Source of the DNA: Alphaproteobacteria bacterium
GTDB lineage: Bacteria > Pseudomonadota > Alphaproteobacteria > CAAGCB01 > CAG-977
DNA length: 64,000 nucleotides
Direction: 5' to 3'
Assembly: GCA_017616015.1 (NCBI GenBank)
Contig: JAFZYY010000030.1
Location: 1 to 64,000 of the forward strand
Positions 35,023 to 42,096 of this stretch are shown here, piece after piece. Position 1 is the stretch's first letter. Every line of letters starts with the position of its first letter. The position numbers and the translations under genes are program-made. The notes under the pieces were generated by a model that did no database searches, was not told the origin of the DNA, and saw only the letters and a list, made by a program, of their open reading frames with translations.

Positions 35023-35370
35023 GTGACGGAACAGCAAAAAACACCGCCCGAACAAGCTTTGAAGGATATAGAAAAACGCCTTAACGCTTTGCGTCGGGAA
35101 ACGGATACCGGTCAGGCTCATTCTTCCGGCGGTTCGCATTCTGTCGGACGGCTGATGTGGTTGGCCTTTAATGTTATTTCCGATCTGATTGCCGGGGTTA
35201 TATGCGGTTTTGGAATAGGATACGGAATAGATCATTGGTTGGGAACGCGTCCTGTTTTTATTGCCGTTTTTTTGATATTAGGGTGTGCGGCCGGCGTTCT
35301 GAACGTTGTTCGTTTTTTGCGTCAGTATGAAGAAAGACAGCGTGAAAAACCCGCAGACTCTGAAGAATAA
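35023..35370 (+). CDS. atpI: AtpI/AtpZ-like F0F1 assembly protein
   Basis: This 115-residue small membrane protein starts at GTG. A charged N-terminal helix is followed by two transmembrane helices (about 47-67 and 75-95). The glycine-rich GVICGFGIGYGIDHWLGTRPVF between and within them is typical of AtpI/AtpZ. These proteins help assemble the c-ring and may aid Mg2+ supply. First gene of the F0 operon, ten bases before atpB. Confidence 0.88.
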   Translation: MTEQQKTPPEQALKDIEKRLNALRRETDTGQAHSSGGSHSVGRLMWLAFNVISDLIAGVICGFGIGYGIDHWLGTRPVFIAVFLILGCAAGVLNVVRFLRQYEERQREKPADSEE

Positions 35371-35380
35371 GGAATAAACC

Positions 35381-36109
35381 GTGTCCGGTCCGATAGAACA
35401 GTTTGAGATTAAACCCGTTATTTCTTTGCCAAAGATTGACGGTATAGATTTATCTTTTACCAACTCCTCTTTGTTTATGGCGTTAGCGGTCGGTACAGCT
35501 TCCGTTTTTTTCATTACGGCGATGCGCAAACGCCTGCTAATACCGACAAAGCTTCAATCCGTTGCGGAAATCGTTTACGAACTTGTATCCGGTATGATTA
35601 ATGAGATGGTGGGGCCCGAGGGACGCAAGTTTATTCCGTTTATATTTTCGCTGTTCACCTTTGTTGTTTTAGGGAATCTGTTAGGGCTTTTACCGTATAG
35701 CTTTACCTATACCAGTCATTTTGCCGCTGTCGGCACGCTTTCTGTTTTTTCGATTTTAGTCACGGTTATCGCCGGATTGAAAAAGCGCGGCCTTAACTGG
35801 TTTACGAACTTTTTCCCGAAAGGAACGCCCGTAGCGATCGCACCGATCCTGGTACCGATTGAAATTATTTCGTTTTGTTCGAAACCGTTCAGTCTGACGG
35901 TTCGTCTGACCGTAAACATGATGGTGGGTCACATTATGCTCAAAGTGATCGCCGGATTTATTTATGGTTTAAGTTTTTGGGGCGGATGGTTACCGCTTGC
36001 GTTTATTTCCATTTTAACGGTTTTTGAAATGGGGATTGCAGTCTTGCAAGCGTATGTTTATACTATTCTGACCTGTGTTTATTTGAGCGATGCGCTCCAT
36101 GCGCATTAG
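35381..36109 (+). CDS. atpB: ATP synthase F0 subunit a
   Basis: This 242-residue proton-channel subunit has five to six membrane helices. The essential arginine lies in the FSLTVRLTVNMMVGH segment (about 168-182), followed by the C-terminal ILTVFEMGIAVLQAYVYTILTCVYL helix with Glu and Gln. The start is GTG with AAGGAATAAACC upstream. The order atpI-atpB-atpE-atpF'-atpF, separate from F1, is alphaproteobacterial. Confidence 0.95.
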   Translation: MSGPIEQFEIKPVISLPKIDGIDLSFTNSSLFMALAVGTASVFFITAMRKRLLIPTKLQSVAEIVYELVSGMINEMVGPEGRKFIPFIFSLFTFVVLGNLLGLLPYSFTYTSHFAAVGTLSVFSILVTVIAGLKKRGLNWFTNFFPKGTPVAIAPILVPIEIISFCSKPFSLTVRLTVNMMVGHIMLKVIAGFIYGLSFWGGWLPLAFISILTVFEMGIAVLQAYVYTILTCVYLSDALHAH

Positions 36110-36148
36110 TTCTTTTTTTGTAAAGTGCTTTTTAGGAAGGATAAAAAT

Positions 36149-36394
36149 ATGGAAGCCGAATACGCAAAATACATCGCGGACGCCGCAAAATTTTTCGCAG
36201 CCGCATTGTGCGCTTTAAGTATGAAAACAGCCGCTGAAGGCGTGTCCAAGATCTGGATTACGATGATTGACACGGTTGGCCGCAACCCGACGGTAAAAAA
36301 TGACGTCAACGCGTTCGGTCTGATCGGCTTTGCCGCGACCGAAGCTATCGCGTTGTACGCGTTGGTTATTGCGTTAGTTATGCTGTTTCTGTAA
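36149..36394 (+). CDS. atpE: ATP synthase F0 subunit c (atypical first helix)
   Basis: This 81-residue hairpin subunit of the rotor ring keeps the polar loop Arg45-Asn46-Pro47 (GRNPTVKND) and the ion-binding Glu65 in AATEAIALY. Helix 1 is unusual: the glycine repeat normally found there is replaced by AAALCALSMKTAAEGVS (17-33). That removes most glycines and adds Lys26 and Glu30 inside the expected membrane span. Altered ring packing or size is possible. The start at 36149 has GGAAGG upstream; an in-frame ATG eight codons earlier precedes that site and is rejected. Confidence 0.93.
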   Translation: MEAEYAKYIADAAKFFAAALCALSMKTAAEGVSKIWITMIDTVGRNPTVKNDVNAFGLIGFAATEAIALYALVIALVMLFL

Positions 36395-36427
36395 TTTTTT
36401 ACCATTCAAGATAAGGACTGACGAGCC

Positions 36428-36922
36428 ATGCTGCCGCAGATGGATCCGACATGGTATGCATCGCAAAGTTTTTGGATGCTTGCGACGTTTTGCGCGACAT
36501 TTTTGATGATGTGGCTGTTTGTCATGCCGTCCATGCGCGCGACAGTGGACGCTCGCCGGTCCAGAATTGAAGGTGATTTACAGAAAACGGAAGAGTTGAA
36601 AAACGAAGCCTCCCGGTTGCTCAAAGAGTTAACCGAAGCGCAGGAAAACGTAAAAAGAGAAACGCAATCCCTTTTTGCACAGGCGCAAGCCGAAGCGCAG
36701 ACTTTGACGCAGCAGATGGAAGCTGATTTTAACACTCGTTTGGCCACATGTATCGCCGAAAAGGAGCAGACGCTCGAAGCCGCGAAAAAGGCAGCTTTGC
36801 AGGATATAGCCCGTATTTCCGGCGACTTGACCGAACAAATCATTAAAAAGACGACAGGCATAACCGTGTCGGCAGAGGAAATCAATAAAACGACAGCCTC
36901 TGTGATGGAGAAACGCGCATGA
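36428..36922 (+). CDS. atpG: ATP synthase F0 subunit b'
   Basis: This 164-residue peripheral-stalk subunit has one N-terminal helix (about 14-34, FWMLATFCATFLMMWLFVMP) followed by a long charged coiled coil. Two adjacent b-type genes, b' then b, are typical of alphaproteobacteria and photosynthetic bacteria. It overlaps atpF by four bases. Which of the two is called b' follows from the order and the short N-terminus. Confidence 0.9.
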   Translation: MLPQMDPTWYASQSFWMLATFCATFLMMWLFVMPSMRATVDARRSRIEGDLQKTEELKNEASRLLKELTEAQENVKRETQSLFAQAQAEAQTLTQQMEADFNTRLATCIAEKEQTLEAAKKAALQDIARISGDLTEQIIKKTTGITVSAEEINKTTASVMEKRA

Positions 36923-37470
36923 TTATCTCTCAGGCTTTAGCGTCAACAGCCGAACATGCCGGCGAACACAACATGTTTCAGGATCCTACTTTTTGGGTGG
37001 GAATTGCTTTCTGCATCACGGTTTTAGCCATTATCAAATTAGCCGGCAAGACAATCTCCGGCGTTTTACAGGCACGCGCGGACAAGATTGCTTCCAAGCT
37101 TGAAGAATCCGCAAAATTACGCGCGGAAGCCGAACAGTTGCTGGCGGAATACACAACCCGTCACGCCACAATCGAGCAAACGACAAAGAACGCTTTGGCA
37201 GAGGCGGAAGCGAAAGCGCAAAAGCTCAAAGAAAACATTCAGAAAGAATTTGAAGAAAAGCTTAAAAATCGGGAAGAAGCCGCTTATCAACGTTTAGATC
37301 GCGCCGGAGAAGAAGCCTCCGAAGAGGTGCGCAATCTTGCCGTAACGATAGCGATGCAAGCGGTTGAACAACTTCTGTCTGAAAAGCTGTCTCAGGAAGA
37401 CGGACAACGCCTGATCGACAACGCCATCGATTCTTTACCGCAGCTTTTTTCAAAAGAAACGGCAGCCTAG
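36919..37470 (+). CDS. atpF: ATP synthase F0 subunit b
   Basis: This 183-residue peripheral-stalk subunit has a short periplasmic N-terminus (MIISQALASTAEHAGEHNMF), one helix (about 25-45) and a Glu/Lys/Ala-rich coiled coil that reaches F1. ADKIASKLEESAKLRAEAEQLLAEY is characteristic. Last gene of the F0 operon; the F1 genes are not in the window. Confidence 0.92.
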   Translation: MIISQALASTAEHAGEHNMFQDPTFWVGIAFCITVLAIIKLAGKTISGVLQARADKIASKLEESAKLRAEAEQLLAEYTTRHATIEQTTKNALAEAEAKAQKLKENIQKEFEEKLKNREEAAYQRLDRAGEEASEEVRNLAVTIAMQAVEQLLSEKLSQEDGQRLIDNAIDSLPQLFSKETAA

Positions 37471-37507
37471 CCTGGCCTAGTCTGTTCCTCTCCGTCATCG
37501 GAATACA

Positions 37508-37536
37508 TTGACAATCCGTTATTTTTAATTGATACT
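37508..37536 (+). promoter_or_regulatory. Promoter of the 54-codon gene
   Basis: TTGACA (37508-37513) and GATACT (37531-37536) have a 17-bp spacer, placed 26 bp before the start codon of the small gene. Confidence 0.7.
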
Positions 37537-37561
37537 TTCAGTTGTCTCTGAAAGGAATCAA

Positions 37562-37726
37562 ATGGCAGCGACTTTATACGAACAGTTTTTGGCCGTCGGA
37601 TCCGTCAAAAGTCTTTTGACGGGAAAAGAAATATCGGCGCCTCAATCTTTTGAAAAAAAAGCTCCGGCCATAGACAAAACATCTGACACGACACGCCTGA
37701 AAGACACGTCGGAAAACCAACGATAA
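37562..37726 (+). CDS. Orphan small protein, 54 aa
   Basis: This short open frame has its own good promoter and a ribosome site (AAAGGAATC, ATG at 37562). The predicted 54-residue protein begins AATLYEQFLAVGSVKSLLTGKE and ends in a polar, Lys/Asp/Thr-rich, probably disordered tail. It has no signal peptide or membrane helix and I recognise no family. It lies between the F0 operon and the convergent TolC-SPOR gene. The in-frame upstream start at 37529 overlaps the -10 and is unlikely. Confidence 0.6.
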   Translation: MAATLYEQFLAVGSVKSLLTGKEISAPQSFEKKAPAIDKTSDTTRLKDTSENQR

Positions 37727-37736
37727 AGCCGCGTTT

Positions 37737-39719
37737 TTATTGCTTTGAAATCAAACAGGATTGCAACTCTGCCACCAAATGCCGGCAGATTGTTCTTAAA
37801 TTGCCTTCCGTATCCGCGATAAACGTTCTGAATCGCATTCCTTTGCCAGCAACATTTACTTCTCTGAAAATCGGAGAATACGCCTTCAACTCAGGAGCTT
37901 TTGCCGTCAATTCACGCCAATACGCCTGAGCGCTTTCCAGTTTTTCAAAAGAAGACAGCTGTAACAGCTGAAAAGCTTCCGCAGAACGTTTTTTCTTAGC
38001 GACCGGAGCATTGATGATTTTCACCTCAGGCGTTTTAACTGCCTTTGCCGTAGAAGCAACCGCGCCTTGAAGCGCCAAAGGCTCATTAACGGCGCGATCG
38101 GCAAATATATTGTCCTTTCCGGAACGGCGCAAATTGGACCATTCCAACAGTTTGGCACGTTGATCGCTTCTTAATGCCGTCAGATGCGCTTTATCCGAAG
38201 GCGGACGATCGTAAGAAACTTCTTTAAAGCCGCGCGGTGCGTTTCTGGACAAGTTGTCTTCCAGCATTTCGGCAATGGATTGAATTCTGGCCTGTGCCAT
38301 AAACTTAGGCAAAGGATCAACCCCCAACGCCACGAACAGATTGCTTTCGGCGCCTTTATATTCTGCAAAAGCGAAATCGCGCTTCAGATGAGTAACCAAC
38401 CGTTCTACGGCCATCATCAAAGTTTTGCGTTGTTCCTGAACGGTTTTGTTTTTGCCCGCGAACGCTTTCTGCCACAACCCTTCGTCCACTTTATCCAAAG
38501 AATCCGCGATTTCGAAATCCTCCGCGGCCTGCCGCAGTTGCAGGAAAGAAACATTTACCTGCGTTGTCACGGCCATTGTCATAGCCAACCGGCGCAAACG
38601 TTCCAATTCTTCCTTATCTTTAGCCAAACGGATAGCCTTCGGCTGAGTAAACAGCTTCATTAAATTCCAGGTAATACCGATACCGGCGTTTGCCCAACTT
38701 TTATTTTTCAAATAAGAATTTGAATTATAATTGACACCCGCTTCAAACTCTATGCCGGGGAACATGCGCAGGATTTCTTTCTGCGCTTCAGATTTAGCGA
38801 TTCTGGCTTCATAGTCGCCAATTCTTAATTCCGGCCGATTAACCAGAGCGAAATGCTCCAAATCTATTTGCCCGAAATCTTTAACAACTTTCACATTGTC
38901 CATTTCTGACGGAATATCCAGAATAAACTCGGCATTTGGCGGCAGATTCATCAGCGCGCCCAATTCGGCTTTTGCCGTCAGAATATCATTGCGCAAATCC
39001 ATCAGGCTTTGCAGAGCCGTCAGCAATTTTTTCTGTTCTTCCAGCTGTTCCTGCGTTTTTTCGGCATTTTTCGTATTGACGCGCACCAATTCGTCCTGAA
39101 CGGCGCCGATAAGAACCGCCATATCTTCAATGACGCGCTGAGCGGCGGCGGCTTTCCAGAAAGCGACGCGGACTTCATGAATGACCTGATGAATAGACTT
39201 GCGACGCAATTCTTCACTGATATAACGCCGATCGGAAGCCTGTTTTGCATTAACATAGCTGATCCCGAAATCCAGAACATTATAAACCACTTGCAGTTGA
39301 GCGCCGTGCACCGCCTTGTCTTCGACATATGAATCCGGCAACGTTTCCACACCTATCCGGGCAGCTTTTGCGGAAAGGGCTTTTTTATTGGAACGCACGG
39401 AAAAACCGCCGTCAGCGGCGACCTGCGGCAATAAATCCATAGAAGCGAAATCCGCGATGCCGTACGCCACCGCCTGTTCCATCAAAGCGACGCGCTGATC
39501 GGAGTTATATTTAATTGCCCGAGCCATTGCTTCATAAAGCGTAATCGGCTTAATGATTTCTTCCTGTCCGCCGAACAAAGCGGCTTTATCGACGGCGGCG
39601 CGAGCCGATCTTTCCCCTAAAGTTGTCGGATTTGTCTGCACGGCGCAAGATGCTGTCAGCGCGGAAAGCGACAAAAGCAGAAAGGCTTTTTTAAAAAAAT
39701 TTTGCCGAAAGAAACACAT
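37737..39719 (-). CDS. TolC-family outer-membrane lipoprotein fused to a SPOR-like domain
   Basis: This 660-residue protein starts at 39719, with GAGG seven bases upstream. Residues 5-25 form a lipoprotein signal with lipobox LTASC. The TolC/OEP body follows (about 50-480), with two helical-hairpin halves and barrel stretches such as QLQVVYNVLDFGISYVNAKQ and GIGITWNLMKLFTQPKA. After a linker (about 530-585), residues about 587-660 form a SPOR-like domain (FQLLQLSSFEKLESAQAYW...ICRHL...CLIS). The combination suggests an efflux or secretion duct recruited to the septum or to denuded peptidoglycan. No membrane-fusion protein or pump gene is adjacent. Confidence 0.83.
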   Translation of the reverse strand: MCFFRQNFFKKAFLLLSLSALTASCAVQTNPTTLGERSARAAVDKAALFGGQEEIIKPITLYEAMARAIKYNSDQRVALMEQAVAYGIADFASMDLLPQVAADGGFSVRSNKKALSAKAARIGVETLPDSYVEDKAVHGAQLQVVYNVLDFGISYVNAKQASDRRYISEELRRKSIHQVIHEVRVAFWKAAAAQRVIEDMAVLIGAVQDELVRVNTKNAEKTQEQLEEQKKLLTALQSLMDLRNDILTAKAELGALMNLPPNAEFILDIPSEMDNVKVVKDFGQIDLEHFALVNRPELRIGDYEARIAKSEAQKEILRMFPGIEFEAGVNYNSNSYLKNKSWANAGIGITWNLMKLFTQPKAIRLAKDKEELERLRRLAMTMAVTTQVNVSFLQLRQAAEDFEIADSLDKVDEGLWQKAFAGKNKTVQEQRKTLMMAVERLVTHLKRDFAFAEYKGAESNLFVALGVDPLPKFMAQARIQSIAEMLEDNLSRNAPRGFKEVSYDRPPSDKAHLTALRSDQRAKLLEWSNLRRSGKDNIFADRAVNEPLALQGAVASTAKAVKTPEVKIINAPVAKKKRSAEAFQLLQLSSFEKLESAQAYWRELTAKAPELKAYSPIFREVNVAGKGMRFRTFIADTEGNLRTICRHLVAELQSCLISKQ

Positions 39720-39961
39720 TAGCGAGCCTCTTATGGATAAACAAAAACGGTTATTTATCCAAGATACTATATATTGAATCTCGTTCAATACATTTTTTAT
39801 CAATTATTCAATTTTTTTGCCGAGTCGCATCAAACGAAAGCGAAAAGACGGAAACGAAGATATTGTTATTTGACGCGCCTGCATAAAATATGTCCGAACA
39901 GCGAACGGAATCAAACCGCGCTTTTTTATTGCGGCTTTTTCTGTTTTGCGACGTAAACAAT

Positions 39962-39990
39962 TTGCGAATACGGAACAGTCCTGATATACT
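39962..39990 (+). promoter_or_regulatory. Promoter of the structured RNA
   Basis: TTGCGA (39962-39967) and TATACT (39985-39990) are 17 bp apart. Initiation seven bases later would start the RNA exactly at the GGACAT arm (39997). Confidence 0.75.
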
Positions 39991-39996
39991 TGTATC

Positions 39997-40278
39997 GGAC
40001 ATTTACAGATTGTTGTGAATGTTAAGTGCTCGAAAAAGGGGCGCGGAGCCGTGAGAAAGCTCTTACAAAGCCGGCGCGTGATTGCGTCGTAGCCGTATTG
40101 GCAGATTGCGATACGGAAAAAGTCCCCGAACATCTGACGATGGATCGGGGAGCGTAGGTTATGTCCAGAAGATCGTCCTTTTATTTTAATATCAGGATGT
40201 CTTTAAAAGCCCTCGGGTCATTGCTTTGTATGATTTTCTCAACTCCCCGAGCCGCCTTTGAGGGCGGTTTTTGTTTTT
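39997..40278 (+). ncRNA. Unidentified ~280-nt structured RNA or riboswitch-like leader
   Basis: This non-coding stretch starts at a good promoter and ends at an intrinsic terminator. A closing helix GGACAT (39997-40002) with ATGTCC (40161-40166) encloses hairpins CCGTAT/ATACGG (40093-40116) and CCCCGA/TCGGGG (40124-40150), plus a GCGC-closed arm near 40041-40078. Downstream, CTCGGG (40212-40217) can pair with CCCGAG (40246-40251), while the overlapping GCCCTC (40209-40214) can pair with GAGGGC (40260-40265), which would break the terminator. This is switch-like. It does not match SRP RNA, RNase P, tmRNA, or riboswitch cores known to me. It could be a 6S-like RNA or a regulator of the gene at 40301. 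Confidence 0.6.
40252..40278 (+). terminator. Terminator at the end of the structured RNA
   Basis: CCGCC-loop-GGCGG (40252-40267) is followed by TTTTTGTTTTT, 23 bases before the next gene start. The upstream GCCCTC could act as an antiterminator arm. Confidence 0.8.
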
Positions 40279-40300
40279 GAAAAATTAGGAGAACATACAA

Positions 40301-41128
40301 ATGACCGATGAAAAAGAAACTTATACAAAAGAATCATTAGGAAGAAATGAAGATAACACCGGAACGGATTTTTTGCTTAAATTCGGCGACAGTGAAATCC
40401 GATATACTATTATGGATAAAGATGAACGCGGAAGAGAGGAAATAGGCATATATAAGAAAAATCCAATACTTTTTTCGCCTAATGATATGACTCCGGAAGA
40501 AAAAGCTCTTTTTGAAAGCGGCCGAATAGATCAGGCGGCTTTGTCCAGAGTCCGTACGATTGAACGAGCAGAAAGAGAAAAAACAAAAGAGCAAACGGAA
40601 CAGAAAGAACCCGCAAATAAAACAACCTTTATAGAGTTGAACGGACGAAAGGCTGCGGTAACATCAGTCGGTAAAGACGCGGATGGAAATGATCAGTATG
40701 TATTCCTAACAGAAGACGGAAAGAACTTCATACCTTTCACAAAAACGGCTGATGGAAAGATTAAACTTGATGTCGATCAAAGAGACTTCCAATGGGATGA
40801 ATCAATGGTGCCTGATGGTCTCAACTTACAAGCAATGATGGGAATTGCTGTGGATAAAGCTATTGCGGCTCAGCTTAAAGCGAACCTGAAAACAACGACG
40901 ATGGAAACAACGAAACCGTCTGACGCCAGAGCTTCCGAACCGCAACAGCCGGTTCAAAACGGAAACGCGGTGGAGCAAGTACAAAATCAAAGCCGCGCGA
41001 ACGAAGTATCCGCAAGGAACACAATGGAAGCAGCTCAATCGGCAAGAACCGCGCCGAACAATTCCAATGCTCAGGCAAACACTCAGGTCAACAACGCGCT
41101 GATGTCCCGGGATAACGGCGGCAGATAA
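40301..41128 (+). CDS. Orphan hydrophilic protein with disordered tail
   Basis: This 275-residue protein has no signal peptide or membrane helix. The N-terminal part (about 20-60) is charged. A central small beta-rich module (about 105-160; FIELNGRKAAVTSVGKD...YVFLTEDGKNFIPFT) could be a compact domain. From about residue 200 the sequence is Gln/Asn/Ala-rich and probably disordered. I do not recognise it. TTAGGAGAA gives a good ribosome site. Because it follows the structured RNA and its terminator directly, it may be controlled by that element. Confidence 0.7.
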   Translation: MTDEKETYTKESLGRNEDNTGTDFLLKFGDSEIRYTIMDKDERGREEIGIYKKNPILFSPNDMTPEEKALFESGRIDQAALSRVRTIERAEREKTKEQTEQKEPANKTTFIELNGRKAAVTSVGKDADGNDQYVFLTEDGKNFIPFTKTADGKIKLDVDQRDFQWDESMVPDGLNLQAMMGIAVDKAIAAQLKANLKTTTMETTKPSDARASEPQQPVQNGNAVEQVQNQSRANEVSARNTMEAAQSARTAPNNSNAQANTQVNNALMSRDNGGR

Positions 41129-41147
41129 CCTTTTTATTCTTATTATA

Positions 41148-41176
41148 AAAAAAGAGGGCTTTCGCCCTCTTTTTTC
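41148..41176. terminator. Bidirectional terminator between convergent genes
   Basis: AAGAGGGC-TTTC-GCCCTCTT is flanked by seven A and by a T run, and lies between the orphan gene and the convergent carD. Confidence 0.9.
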
Positions 41177-41187
41177 GAAATTCGTTG

Positions 41188-41688
41188 TTAACCCGCCAAC
41201 TGCAAAATATCACATAATTTTGTGGTGGCGTCCTGTGTATTGATTTTTTCCAATGCAGCCAATTCATTTGCCAAACGACCCAAAGCCTGTTCATAGATCT
41301 GGCGTTCGCTGTACGACTGATCCGACTGGGATTGGGAACGATACAAATCACGTACGACTTCGGCAATGGAAATCGGATCGCCGGAATTGATTTTCGCTTC
41401 ATACTCCTGAGCGCGGCGGCTCCACATTGTGCGTTTGGCTTTTGATTTTCCGCGCAATGTTTCCAAAGCCGTATCCATAATGTTTTTATTGGAAAGTTTT
41501 CTTAACCCCGATTTTTTGGCTTTTGTCATCGGAACGCGTAAAGTCATGCGATCTTTATCGAATCGGACGGCTATCAATTCTAATTCTTGTCCCGCGACAG
41601 TATCTTTTGTAATACTTAAAACCTTTCCTACGCCGTGTGTGGGATAAACGACGAAATCACCGGTCGAAAAAGAAATTTCTTTCACCAT
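41188..41688 (-). CDS. carD: CarD/CdnL-family transcription regulator
   Basis: This 166-residue RNA-polymerase-binding protein stabilises open promoter complexes. The N-terminal RNAP-interacting Tudor-like domain is clear (FSTGDFVVYPTHGVGKVLSI, about 7-26, and LRVPMTKAKKSGLRKLS). The helical C-terminal DNA-binding domain carries TMWSRRAQEYEAKINSGD (about 87-104). Length and motifs are those of alphaproteobacterial CdnL. It is a single gene with a 400-bp non-coding region upstream. Confidence 0.93.
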   Translation of the reverse strand: MVKEISFSTGDFVVYPTHGVGKVLSITKDTVAGQELELIAVRFDKDRMTLRVPMTKAKKSGLRKLSNKNIMDTALETLRGKSKAKRTMWSRRAQEYEAKINSGDPISIAEVVRDLYRSQSQSDQSYSERQIYEQALGRLANELAALEKINTQDATTKLCDILQLAG

Positions 41689-42044
41689 GTTCTAATATCC
41701 TGTATCTCCAAAAGTTTACGCCCGTAAAAACATATTCAGACTTTCTGTCCGGACATGCGCTTTCAGCAGAGCGCTACGAAACCACGAAAGTTGCCAGCTG
41801 TTTTTAACTTTTTCAACTATCTGTGGGAGAAATAATGTATCACAAAATATGGTTTAAAGGAAACACTTAAGTTATAAATTCTTAATCCTTTTTTAATACT
41901 TTTTTCGATTCTTCAAGCAAACGCTTATCTTTCAAGGAACCGACGAATTATCCGGAATCAAATGCTTTTCTCGATCATATTAAGACCAAAATTACCCTGT
42001 CCGACAGCGAATCGATTTTTTCCCTGGCTATACATGCGGAATAT
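41689..42044. other. Non-coding region between carD and gdh
   Basis: No gene with a start codon was found here. It should hold the carD promoter, but I could not choose a convincing one. Seen: a GCGCT/AGCGC hairpin and the palindrome TGTCCGGACA near 41750-41785. An open plus-strand frame over about 41890-42140 has no start codon and runs through the gdh terminator, so it may be a gene remnant or chance. Confidence 0.5.
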
Positions 42045-42077
42045 AAAAACCGCCTGCCTTTGTTCCGAGGCAGGCGG
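42045..42077 (-). terminator. Terminator of gdh
   Basis: CCGCCTGCCT (42050-42059) and AGGCAGGCGG (42068-42077) form a perfect 10-bp stem; on the minus strand five T follow. Confidence 0.9.
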
Positions 42078-42096
42078 CGATCGTTTTATTCAAACC

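Noticed and set aside
39997-40278. Identification of the structured RNA as 6S RNA, tmRNA or RNase P RNA
   Set aside because: The core is branched rather than rod-like as in 6S, there is no T-loop or tag frame as in tmRNA, and no RNase P universal segments were seen.
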